Shown here piece after piece: positions 47,679-56,336 of a DNA stretch of 64,000 nucleotides (its first letter is position 1; every line of letters starts with the position of its first letter). The notes below the pieces were generated by a model that was not told the origin of the DNA, did not search any database, and worked only from the letters and a program-made list of their open reading frames with translations. The stretch is taken from contig JADJQS010000002.1 in assembly GCA_016712635.1 (NCBI GenBank), positions 310,001-374,000 of the forward strand. The letters run 5' to 3'. Origin of the DNA: Gammaproteobacteria bacterium (GTDB lineage Bacteria > Pseudomonadota > Gammaproteobacteria > SZUA-140). The position numbers and the translations under genes were made by a program.

Positions 47679-49529
47679 TTACTGCAGCAACTGGAGGACC
47701 AGCTGCGGCAGGGAGTTGGCTTGGGACAGGATCGACACGCCGGCCTGCTGCAGGATCTGCGCCTTGGTCAGCGTGGCGGTTTCCGCCGCGAAGTCAGTGT
47801 CGAGGGTACGCGAACGGGCGGCGCTCAGGTTTTCCACCGTGGCGGACAGGTTCGAGATCGTCGACTGGAAGCGGTTCTGGATTGCACCCAGGCTGCCGCG
47901 GATGGTCGAGATCTGTGCCAGTGCGCCGTCGATGATCGAGATTGCCGAGTTCGCGCCGTCGACATCGGAGATGTCAACAGAGGCCAGCTGGGTCAGCGCC
48001 GTGGAGGCGGACTGCAGGCCGGCCGCGGTCAACTGCGCCGTCGTACCGGTGAACGTGAAGTTCTTGTCGGAACTCAGGGTCAGCGTACCGCCCGTCACCA
48101 CCGCAGTGGCGCCGGCAGCGTCGGTACCCGTCGACTCCGTGCTCTGCACGATGACACCGGCACCGTCGGCCACGGTCTCCGCATAACCCAGGGTCTCGGA
48201 ACCGACTTTGTCGTTGGTCAGGGTGACCACGCCGGCAGCCGAACTGGCGGAGGCGGTGGTCGTGCCCAGGGCACGCTGCGCATTGATTGCCGAGGTCAGG
48301 GCCGTGGCGATGGCGCTCTCGTCACCGGCAACCGCTACACCGACGCCGATGTTGGAACCGCTGTAGCTGCCAGCCGAGTTGTAGAACTCGTAGATCAGGC
48401 CGTCGACCGTCACCGTGTCACCCGCTATAACCTCGGCGGTGTTGGCGGTACCGGTCGTTACGAAGGTGGCGCCGGTGTCGATGGTCAGGGTCTGGGTGTT
48501 GTTACCGGTCGGATCTGTCTCACTGGCTGCATCGAGACCGACGGCGTTGAAGATATCGGTCACGACCTGGGCCGTGCCGGCACCGCCGGCGGAGATGGTG
48601 ATGTTGCGGCCATCCGCGGCATTCAGGGTCAGCACGCCGGTCGACTGGTTGGCCTCGGCGCTCACACCGGTCTGGTTGGAGACCGCATTGATCGCCGTCA
48701 CGGCGTTGTTCGCCTGCTGAACCGAGGTCGCGGCCGAGGCGATGGATCCGACGGCAACGCCGTTGATCAGCAGCTCGCCGTTACCCAGGCTGACGCCGGC
48801 AACCGGCGCGACGCCCGTCAGGGTGGTGGAGGCCGTTGCGGTGACACCGGTCTGGGTGGTCACGGCGTTGATGGCCGTCGCCTTGGCGGCGGCGCTGCCC
48901 GCGGTGACGCCCGCTGAGGTGGTCTGGGCCGAAGCGGCCACCGCCACACCATTGATGCTCAGGTCGGCGCCATCGAAAGCTACTGTGCTGACCGCCTGGA
49001 CCCCGGTCGCCTGATAGGCGCCCAGCAGGTTGGTGGTCGCACCGGAGATGCTCAGGGAAATGGTCTGGTTCGCTTCCGCGCCGACCTGGAACTGAGCCGC
49101 CGAGAAGGAGCCGTCAAGGATCTTCTGCCCGTTGAATGAGGTCGTCTGGGCGTTGCGCTGAATCTCGCTCAGCAACTGCTGGGCTTCTGCGTTGAGAGCG
49201 GCGCGGTCCGATACCGAGTTGGTCGAGTTGGCGGACTGAATCGCCAGCTCGCGGATACGCTGCATTGAATTACCCGCTTCCCCGAGTGCGCCTTCGGCCG
49301 TCTGGGCGAGCGAGATACCGTCGTTCGCATTTCTCATCGCCTGGTTGAGACCGCGGATCTGAGTGGTGAACCGCTCGGAGATCGCGAGACCGGCGGCGTC
49401 GTCCTTGGCGCTGTTGATGCGCAGACCGGAAGACAGACGCTGCAGCGACGTAGCCAAGTCGCCCTGGGTCTTGTTCAGGTTGCGCTGTGCATTCAGTGAA
49501 GCAACGTTGGTATTAATAATTTGCGGCAT
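47679..49529 (-). CDS. fliC: flagellin FliC with an enlarged central domain
   Basis: 616 residues. Conserved D0/D1 N-terminus ([53 protein letters not shown], the TLR5-type segment) and C-terminus ([50 protein letters not shown]). The ~300-residue middle is Ala/Thr/Ser/Val-rich and holds two related Flagellin_IN-like units ([11 protein letters not shown]... and [13 protein letters not shown]..., each followed by AINAV..QTGV). The Thr/Ser-rich middle is a plausible target of the adjacent GT41 enzyme. Sigma-28 promoter upstream, strong terminator downstream. Confidence 0.97.
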   Translation of the reverse strand: MPQIINTNVASLNAQRNLNKTQGDLATSLQRLSSGLRINSAKDDAAGLAISERFTTQIRGLNQAMRNANDGISLAQTAEGALGEAGNSMQRIRELAIQSANSTNSVSDRAALNAEAQQLLSEIQRNAQTTSFNGQKILDGSFSAAQFQVGAEANQTISLSISGATTNLLGAYQATGVQAVSTVAFDGADLSINGVAVAASAQTTSAGVTAGSAAAKATAINAVTTQTGVTATASTTLTGVAPVAGVSLGNGELLINGVAVGSIASAATSVQQANNAVTAINAVSNQTGVSAEANQSTGVLTLNAADGRNITISAGGAGTAQVVTDIFNAVGLDAASETDPTGNNTQTLTIDTGATFVTTGTANTAEVIAGDTVTVDGLIYEFYNSAGSYSGSNIGVGVAVAGDESAIATALTSAINAQRALGTTTASASSAAGVVTLTNDKVGSETLGYAETVADGAGVIVQSTESTGTDAAGATAVVTGGTLTLSSDKNFTFTGTTAQLTAAGLQSASTALTQLASVDISDVDGANSAISIIDGALAQISTIRGSLGAIQNRFQSTISNLSATVENLSAARSRTLDTDFAAETATLTKAQILQQAGVSILSQANSLPQLVLQLLQ

Positions 49530-49634
49530 TTTCTATTCTCCTAGATTCCTGGCAGACCCATGCTACCCGGAAGAAGTTGTCTACAGCGGATATACTCCCC
49601 ATGCGTTTGGCAGTATTTACCGCTCCCGACGAAG

Positions 49635-49661
49635 CTATCGGCCCTACCGCATCTTTCTTTA
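49635..49661 (-). promoter_or_regulatory. sigma-28 promoter of fliC
   Basis: Minus strand TAAAGAAA (49654-49661), 11-nt spacer, GCCGATAG (49635-49642), against consensus TAAAGTTT-N11-GCCGATAA. Transcription would start near 49628, giving a leader of about 100 nt. Confidence 0.9.
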
Positions 49662-50070
49662 AGAAATCGAACCCAGGCCACATTGGGTGGTTTCAAAAAC
49701 GTGACCGGCTGCCATGCAAATAAAATTATTCATTCAAAACAAATAAATAAATTAATAATATTCGATCACCTCAACGCGCTGAGGAGAATGGATGGCCGCC
49801 CCGGACAGGACCCACGCTGCGGACCGCGCGATGAATCCGGGATGAATCTGCTTCGGATAGTTACCTGACCAGGCGCAGGCACGCCGACAACCGGGACGGC
49901 GTGATCAACAGGAAATGGGATAGGGACTATATATTAAGGAGATGGCCGTCAAATCGAAATTCATCCTTGAGAACAGGCATGGAGAACATGCCTGCCCTGC
50001 GAAAAGCGCGCGTTTCGCTATACCGGTGTCAACTCGTCGCTCCGGATGCAGTACAACGGCCGATGCTGGT
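49662..50070. other. 409-bp gap between the fliC promoter and the GT41 gene
   Basis: It contains an AT-rich island (about 49720-49760, ACAAATAAATAAATTAATAA) unlike the surrounding DNA, a CCTCAACGCGCTGAGG hairpin (around 49770-49785) and a CAGGCATG-GAGAA-CATGCCTG hairpin near 49976-49996. No convincing gene; a 71-residue plus-strand frame starting at 49942 has its ATG fused to the AGGAG and amino-acid composition without pattern. An AT-rich regulatory region or small RNA is possible. Confidence 0.4.
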
Positions 50071-53000
50071 TCAGCTGCGGGCGGCCTTCAGAAGCGCCCG
50101 GCAGCGCCCTGCCACATAGTCGTTGCCATAACCGAGACGGTCGATCAGATTCAATGACTCCGCCGCGTCACCGCCGGTATACTCCGCGCCGTCGGCAAGG
50201 AGACGATCACGCAGCTCCAGCAGCGCGGTCAGCAGCCACCATTTCAGTTCGCCTCGGGCTGCGACCTGTTCGTATCCGGCTAATACCGGCAGAAAAGGCT
50301 CTGGCAGCTCAACAACCTCCGAGTGTGCCAGCACCGCGCCGATCATCTCCTGTGTCACGGCCATCGCCCGCTCCGTCTCGCCCAGCTCGACGGCGACGCG
50401 CACGAAACTCTGCGCGACAGACAGACCGGGCTGTTCCTGCAGGGACTGCGACAGCAGGCGGTACGCGCAGTCCAGTCTGGCGCGGCGATCCTTGATGTCA
50501 TCCATCGTCAGCGCCTCCAGATACAAGTCCAGCGCCTGCTGGTATTGCAGCCAGTGCCATGAGCCTGCGTGTTTTTCCAGATAGCCTTGCCAGGATGCAA
50601 GGAGTGGTACGACGTACGGCTTGTCCAGCACGTGATCGACCCAGCATCCCGGCCGGGCAGGCCGGATTATTTCCTGGGTTGCCTGCGCCTTCTCCTGCCA
50701 CATATCCAGATAAAGCTGTTCCAGCTGGCGCGTGAAGCGCACCGGGTCGCACAGGATCGACCCGCGCACCGCGCCCGGCAGGCGCGCCCGCAGCGCCGCC
50801 AGCTTTCCGAGATCCCGCGCCAGGCCCACCGCGATCCCCGTGTACTCCTCCTCCGTCCATGCGATCGTCTCCTCCACCCCGATGTTCTTCAGGATCGAGT
50901 ACGTCACCCGCTGCGCATGCACCTTCCCCGCCAGTGTCACCACCGGAACCCCCATCCACAGCGCCTCGCAGGTCGTCGTCGTCCCGTGGTACGGGTACGT
51001 GTCCAGCGCGATGTCCACCTCGTTGTAGCAGTCCAGGTGCGACTCCCGCGTCGCCGTGAAACCGCGCAGTTCCACCCGCTCCCGCCCGATCCCTGCCGAT
51101 TCGAAGGCTTTGTACAGGTTCGCCTGCACACAGGCCTCCCCTGCCAGGCTCGCCTTGATCAGCAGCCGCGACCCCGGCACCTGCTGCAGGATCCCGCTCC
51201 ACAGCCGCACCGCCTCCGGCGTCAGCTTGCGCGTGTGGTTGAACGATCCGAAGGTTACGTAACCCCTGCCCAGCGCCGGCGGCTCTTCCATCCGCGGCCG
51301 CTCCGCGAACGACCCGAAGCACAGGAAACTCTCCGGCATCATCATCAGCCGTTCCGTATACCGCGTCCCGCCCTCCGCCTCCGCGTACCCGTCCGTGATC
51401 CGGTAATCCACCTCAGTCAGGCCCGTCGTGTTCGGATATCCCAGGTACGTCACCTGTACCGGTGCCGGGCGATAGACCATAGCCGGCAGCCCGGTTTCGG
51501 CGGTATGTCCAGCCAGATCGACGAGGATGTGGATACCATCTTCGTGGACACGGCGCGCGATCGCCTCATCGCTCATGGCGCTCACGTTGATGAAGCTGCG
51601 CGCCCGTGCGGCAATCTGTTCCGACAGGCCGTCCAGCGCGGCGGACCTGGAATAGCAGCTGATCTCGAATCGCTCCGTGTCGTGCGCGGCGATGACGGCG
51701 CCGATGAACAGCCCTACCGAATGAGAACGGAAATCGGGCGACAGATAGCCGATGCGCAGCCGACCGTCGCCGCGTCCGGCCGCCGGGTATTCCCGGCGGG
51801 GATTCGCCGGCCGCGGCACCCGCTCGCCCCACAGGCGGTGCAGATCGAACTGGCGCTCCGGATCGATATCGGGACGTGCATTCAGATCGAGCAGGATATT
51901 TTCCCGATAGGCATTGCGCGCCTTGACGTCGGTCGCGAGCGCCAGCACGGCCGGCTGCAGGCGTTCGAGCATCCGCCAGGCACAGGCCTGGTAAAGGATC
52001 GTCGACACCGGAAGCAGGGCATCGACCGGTGTGCCCATCTGTTCCACGAACTCGCAGGCCAGGCGGTATGCCTCCTCAAAGGCACCGGCCTTCTTCAGCA
52101 CACTGATCAGCGCCGCGTACGTCTCCGGGTGCGGTTCGATTTCCAGCGAGCGCCGGTGGCAACGCGCCGCCATCTCGTAATTACCCTGTGCCGAATACAC
52201 GTTGCCGAGATTGAGATGCGCGATCCAGTAGTCCGGCCGGATGAGGATCGAGGACTCGAGCGCGCGCCGTGACTCATCGAGGCGCAGCTGGCCGTGATAG
52301 AGCTTGCCCAGGTTGTTGAGTGCGATCGGGTGGCGGGGATCGGCGGCGAGCAGGGCAAGATACTGCGCCTCGGCCTCGGCGTGCCGCCCGGCCTCGTTAA
52401 ACGCCACGCCGAGATTCAGGCGGGCATCAAGGAAATCCGGGGCACGTTCGATGATGCCGGACAAGGTCTCGATCGCGCGGTCATGTTCTCCGAGCCTGTG
52501 GCAGGCGGTGCCGGCTATGAAGAGGGCGTTGATGTCGCGCGGTTCCCCCTGCAGCACGCGCCCGGCCAGGATCAGCGCCTCGGCCGCCCGTCCGTCGATC
52601 AGCAGTGTCCTGGCCTGCACAAGAAGGTTGCTTGACTGCGGTTCGTCCGGGATGGCGGCGGGAACATCCGCGCGGGGTTCGACCGCATCGGACGGCGCCG
52701 CGGCCTTCTCCTGCCACATATCCAGATAAAGCTGTTCCAGCTGGCGCGTGAAGCGCACCGGGTCGCACAGGATCGACCCGCGCACCGCGCCCGGCAGGCG
52801 CGCCCGCAGCGCCGCCAGCTTTCCGAGATCCCGCGCCAGGCCCACCGCGATCCCTGCGTACTCCTCCTCCGTCCACGCGATCGTCTCCTCCACCCCGATG
52901 TTCTTCAGGATCGAGTACGTCACCCGCTGTGCATGCACCTTCCCCGCCAGTGTCACCACCGGCACCCCCATCCACAGCGCCTCGCAGGTCGTCGTCGTCC

Positions 53001-54652
53001 CGTGGTACGGGTACGTGTCCAGCGCGATGTCCACCTCGTTGTAGCAGTCCAGGTGCGACTCCCGCGTCGCCGTGAAACCGCGCAGTTCCACCCGCTCCCG
53101 CCCGATCCCGGCCGATGCGAAGGCCTCGTACAGGGTTCGCCTGCACGCAGGCCTCCCCTGCCAGGCTCGCCTTGATCAGCAGCCGCGACCCGGGCACCTG
53201 CTGCAGGATCCCGCTCCACAGCCGCACCGCCTCCGGCGTCAGCTTGCGCGTGTGGTTGAACGATCCGAAGGTTACGTAACCCCTGCCCAGCGCCGGCGGC
53301 TCTTCCATCCGCGGCCGCTCCGCGAACGACCCGAAGCACAGGAAACTCTCCGGCATCATCATCAGCCGTTCCGTATACCGCGTCCCGCCCTCCGCCTCCG
53401 CGTATCCGTCCGTGATCCGGTAGTCCACCTCCGCCAGGCCCGTCGTGTTCGGATATCCCAGGTACGTCACCTGTACCGGCGCCGGGCGGTGGCGCAGCAC
53501 CGCGACGCGTGTATTCATGGTGTGCCCGCCCAGATCCACCAGAAGATGTATGCCGTCCTCCCGCATGCGGCGCGCCAGCAGCTCGTCGTCCAGTGCCGAA
53601 ACATCGAGGAAGCTGTCGACATGCCTGGTCATCTCGCGTGTCATGTCGTCCTTCTGCCCGGACGTCGAATAACACAGGATCTCGAACCGCGTGCGGTCGT
53701 GGCTGGCCAGAAGGTTCCGCATAAACAGGCCGACGGCGTGGCCAGTGAAATCCCCCGACAGATAGGCGACGCGCAGCCGGTCGCCCGGGGCTGGCGTGGC
53801 AGGACTGATCACGGCTGTCATCGGCGTATAGCCGCTGCGTCGCGCCCAGTTGCAATGTACCGCCAGCATGACGGCGGGCGCGATGCCCGGGCTGGAGTTG
53901 AACGGCAGCAGGAGATCCTGCAGAATTTCCGCCTTGCAGTCATCCGCCTGCGCATACGCGAGCACGCTAGCGCGGATGCGCTCGACGAGCGGCCATGCGC
54001 ACAGATTCACCGCGCTGGGAAAGATGCAGGAATACAGCTCCGGGTCATCGAAACGGACCGCGGCTTCGTGTATGAACGCATGGACACGATCGGGATCGCG
54101 GCGTTTGAGCACCTGCAGCAGATTGATACAGGCATCCGGCGCCGGGTGCAGTTCCAGCGCCGCACGATAGGCGGTCTCGGACTCCTCCGTCAGGCCGAGC
54201 CTGCCGGATACGTAACCCAGGTTATTGTGGGCGGGATGATAATCCGGCCGGCAGGCAATCACCCTCTGATAGGCATCGCGCGCCTCGCCGTAACGCTCCA
54301 GTACACGGAAGGCGTTTCCGAGATTATACCAGCCGATGAAGTGATCCGGCCTGCGTGCCAGCGCCTTGGACAGATGTTCGACCGCCTCTGCCGGGGCGCC
54401 GGCGCCGACGAGAGCGACTCCGAGATTGACGCGCGCATTGACATCGTCGGGCGATCGCTCCACCACCTTCCGGAAGAGATCGACCGCCCCGGCGAAGTCG
54501 CCCTTCTTATAGTGGATGCAGCCCTCCAGGAACTGGATCTCGGCATTGCCGCGCGCCTTTTTCCGCAGCCGTTCCGTGATCTCCTCCGCGGCATGGATCT
54601 CGCCACGGTCGATAAACATCCTCGCCTGTTCGATCGCTTGCGCCAGCCCCAC
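50071..54652 (-). CDS. giant two-module TPR/GT41 (O-GlcNAc-transferase-like) protein, frameshifted by one base
   Basis: 4,582 nt, i.e. 1,526 residues once one base is dropped at GGG 53133-53135. Module 1 (residues ~1-650): TPRs, then GT41 catalysis from ~285 (LRVAYLSGDFTGHAVGLFMRN; VQVTYLGYPNTTGLAEVDYRITD; FGSFNHTRKLTPEAVRLW; LDTYPYHGTTTTCEALWMGVPVVTLAG). Module 2 (~655-1320): new TPRs (LGVAFNEAGRHAEAEAQYLALL; LNLGNVYSAQGNYEMAARCH), then a second GT41 domain (YLSPDFRSHSVGLF onward). Residues matching human OGT His498 and Lys842 appear kept in both. A ~205-residue helical tail follows. GTG start with GAGGGGTG upstream. Between flgL and fliC, so flagellin glycosylation is inferred. Confidence 0.85.
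50688..51471 (-). repeat. 784-bp direct repeat, copy A (second GT41 module)
   Basis: Matches 52704-53488 at about 98 percent: I count 16 substitutions and one 1-base indel by eye. It covers the C-terminal catalytic half of GT41, from GYPNTTGL to YLDMWQEK. Confidence 0.9.
52704..53488 (-). repeat. 785-bp direct repeat, copy B (first GT41 module)
   Basis: Partner of 50688-51471, offset 2,016 bp. It contains the extra G at 53133-53135 (CAGGGTTCG versus CAGGTTCG in copy A) that breaks the frame. Confidence 0.9.
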
Positions 54653-54711
54653 GGATTCACCCCTCGTTTTTCGATGCGGTACAACCGGTCAACGGATGCA
54701 ATTGACGAGCC

Positions 54712-54746
54712 AATCGGGCGGCCGGATGCAACAGCGCCGCCCGATT
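54712..54746 (-). terminator. hairpin after flgL
   Basis: Perfect 10-bp arms AATCGGGCGG (54712-54721) and CCGCCCGATT (54737-54746) in the 119-bp gap between flgL and the GT41 gene. No long T run; probable end of the flg operon or a processing site. Confidence 0.5.
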
Positions 54747-54771
54747 CAGGCGGTCCCGCAAGGGATGCGAC

Positions 54772-56334
54772 TCAGAGGTAGTTGAACAGCGACAGACCCT
54801 GGACCTGGATAAACACCTTCTGCGCCGCCTCCAGGCCCACCATCTGCTGCGTCAGCTGGGTGATCGCGGTGGTGTAATCGAGATCCTCGATGCTCGAGCG
54901 GGCTTCCTCGATCTGCAGAGAGGATGCCTCGTTCATATTTTCCTGGGTGTCGATGCGGTTCAGCCGGGCGCCGATCTGCGCGCGCACCGAGCGGATGTTC
55001 TCCATGCCCTGGTCGATGTCGGACAGGAACTGGTTGACGGCGTTGTTCAGCACGCCACCGGCGTTGGCTCCGGAGATGCCCCCCTCGAGGGTCAGCGCCA
55101 GGTTCTCGATCGTCGTGAAGAGGTCCTCGTGGCCGCTGGGCACGATCGTGAACGCGTCTCCCGTTCGCGGCGTTCCCGACAGCGAGGTCTGGATGCCGTT
55201 GAACGCGACCTGCACGCCGCTCGTGTAGGCGCCGCCCGTCTCGATGTTGCCGAGGCTGTCCTCCACGATGAAATAGCCGGCGTCCGCGGGATCATAGTTC
55301 AGCACCGCGCTCGCGGCGCTGGCGCCCGTCAACACCGACCCGAAGTAGCCGGTGATCGAATCTGCGTCGCCGTCACTGGCGCCGCTCATCGACTCGGTAA
55401 CCACGATGGGTGCGGCCGACGGCGCGGTGCTGACCAGATAGAGCGCGCCACCGTTGACCACGGCGCGCACACCGGTGGCTGCGCTGTCGTCGTTGATCTG
55501 CTGCGCCAGCTCGTCGAGCGTGGCTGCCGGCGTCCCGCCCTCGGCGACAGAGTACACGTCGGTACCGTTGATGTTCAGTGTGTAGCCCAGGGCGTCGTTC
55601 GTACCCACGCTGTCGGAGAAGGTCAGCGTACCCGTCGCCGGTGTCGCGTGCGGAAATGAGACGGTATAGACATCGCCGTCGTAGTCGGCCCGATCGGTCA
55701 CGCTGCCCGCCGCGATCACCCCGTTGCCCAGGTTGGCAAGGTCGTTTCTGACACTGAACGACCCGTTGCCGGTGCGGATCCGCATGAACACGTCCTCGCC
55801 CGGGTCGCCGATCGCGACCTGCTGCGTCGCGCCGATCTGGAGAAAACGCTGACCGCTGTCTCCGCTGTAGACATACTCGCTGGTGGAGCTGCGCGAGAAT
55901 GGCTCGATGCGGCCCTGATGCCCGGCGAAGATGTATTCGCCGTTGGCGTCCGTTGTGTTCGCCACGGTCATGATCTCGTCGAGGTTCTGGCGCACCTCCA
56001 CCGCGATGTAACGGCGGTCCTCCGCCGACAGGGCCGAGTTGTTCGCCTGCAGTGCAAGCTCCCGGATGCGATCGAGGACATTGCCGACGGAACCCAGCGC
56101 AGACTCTTCGCGCTGCAGGCGCTGACGCGCGGCGGTGATGTTCTCCTGATACTGGGTGATGGTATCCAGCGACTGGCGGTAACCGATCAGCGCGGAGGTG
56201 CCGGACGGATCGTCGGACGGCGACAGGATGCGCTTTCCCGTTGACAGCTGTTCCTGTGTGCGCGCCACCCTGGTCTGCTGATCGAGGATCGAATTCAACG
56301 CGATCAGGTTGATCTGATTGGTTGATACGCGCAT
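54772..56334 (-). CDS. flgL: flagellar hook-filament junction protein FlgL, long form
   Basis: 520 residues (E. coli 317). N-terminus MRVSTNQINLIALNSILDQQTRVARTQEQLSTGKRI and C-terminus SSIEDLDYTTAITQLTQQMVGLEAAQKVFIQVQGLSLFNYL are typical. Residues ~220-385 form an insert with LNINGTDVY...AATLDELAQQINDDSAATGVRAVV and VAFNGIQTSLSGTPRTGDAFTI, closely similar to one in FlgK next door. GGAGG at the end of flgK serves as ribosome site; two bases separate the genes. Confidence 0.95.
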   Translation of the reverse strand: MRVSTNQINLIALNSILDQQTRVARTQEQLSTGKRILSPSDDPSGTSALIGYRQSLDTITQYQENITAARQRLQREESALGSVGNVLDRIRELALQANNSALSAEDRRYIAVEVRQNLDEIMTVANTTDANGEYIFAGHQGRIEPFSRSSTSEYVYSGDSGQRFLQIGATQQVAIGDPGEDVFMRIRTGNGSFSVRNDLANLGNGVIAAGSVTDRADYDGDVYTVSFPHATPATGTLTFSDSVGTNDALGYTLNINGTDVYSVAEGGTPAATLDELAQQINDDSAATGVRAVVNGGALYLVSTAPSAAPIVVTESMSGASDGDADSITGYFGSVLTGASAASAVLNYDPADAGYFIVEDSLGNIETGGAYTSGVQVAFNGIQTSLSGTPRTGDAFTIVPSGHEDLFTTIENLALTLEGGISGANAGGVLNNAVNQFLSDIDQGMENIRSVRAQIGARLNRIDTQENMNEASSLQIEEARSSIEDLDYTTAITQLTQQMVGLEAAQKVFIQVQGLSLFNYL

Positions 56335-56336
56335 GT

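Noticed and set aside
49942..50157. 71-residue plus-strand gene after AAGGAG
   Set aside because: The ATG is fused to the ribosome site with no spacing, the product has no pattern, and its end overlaps the GT41 C-terminus antisense.
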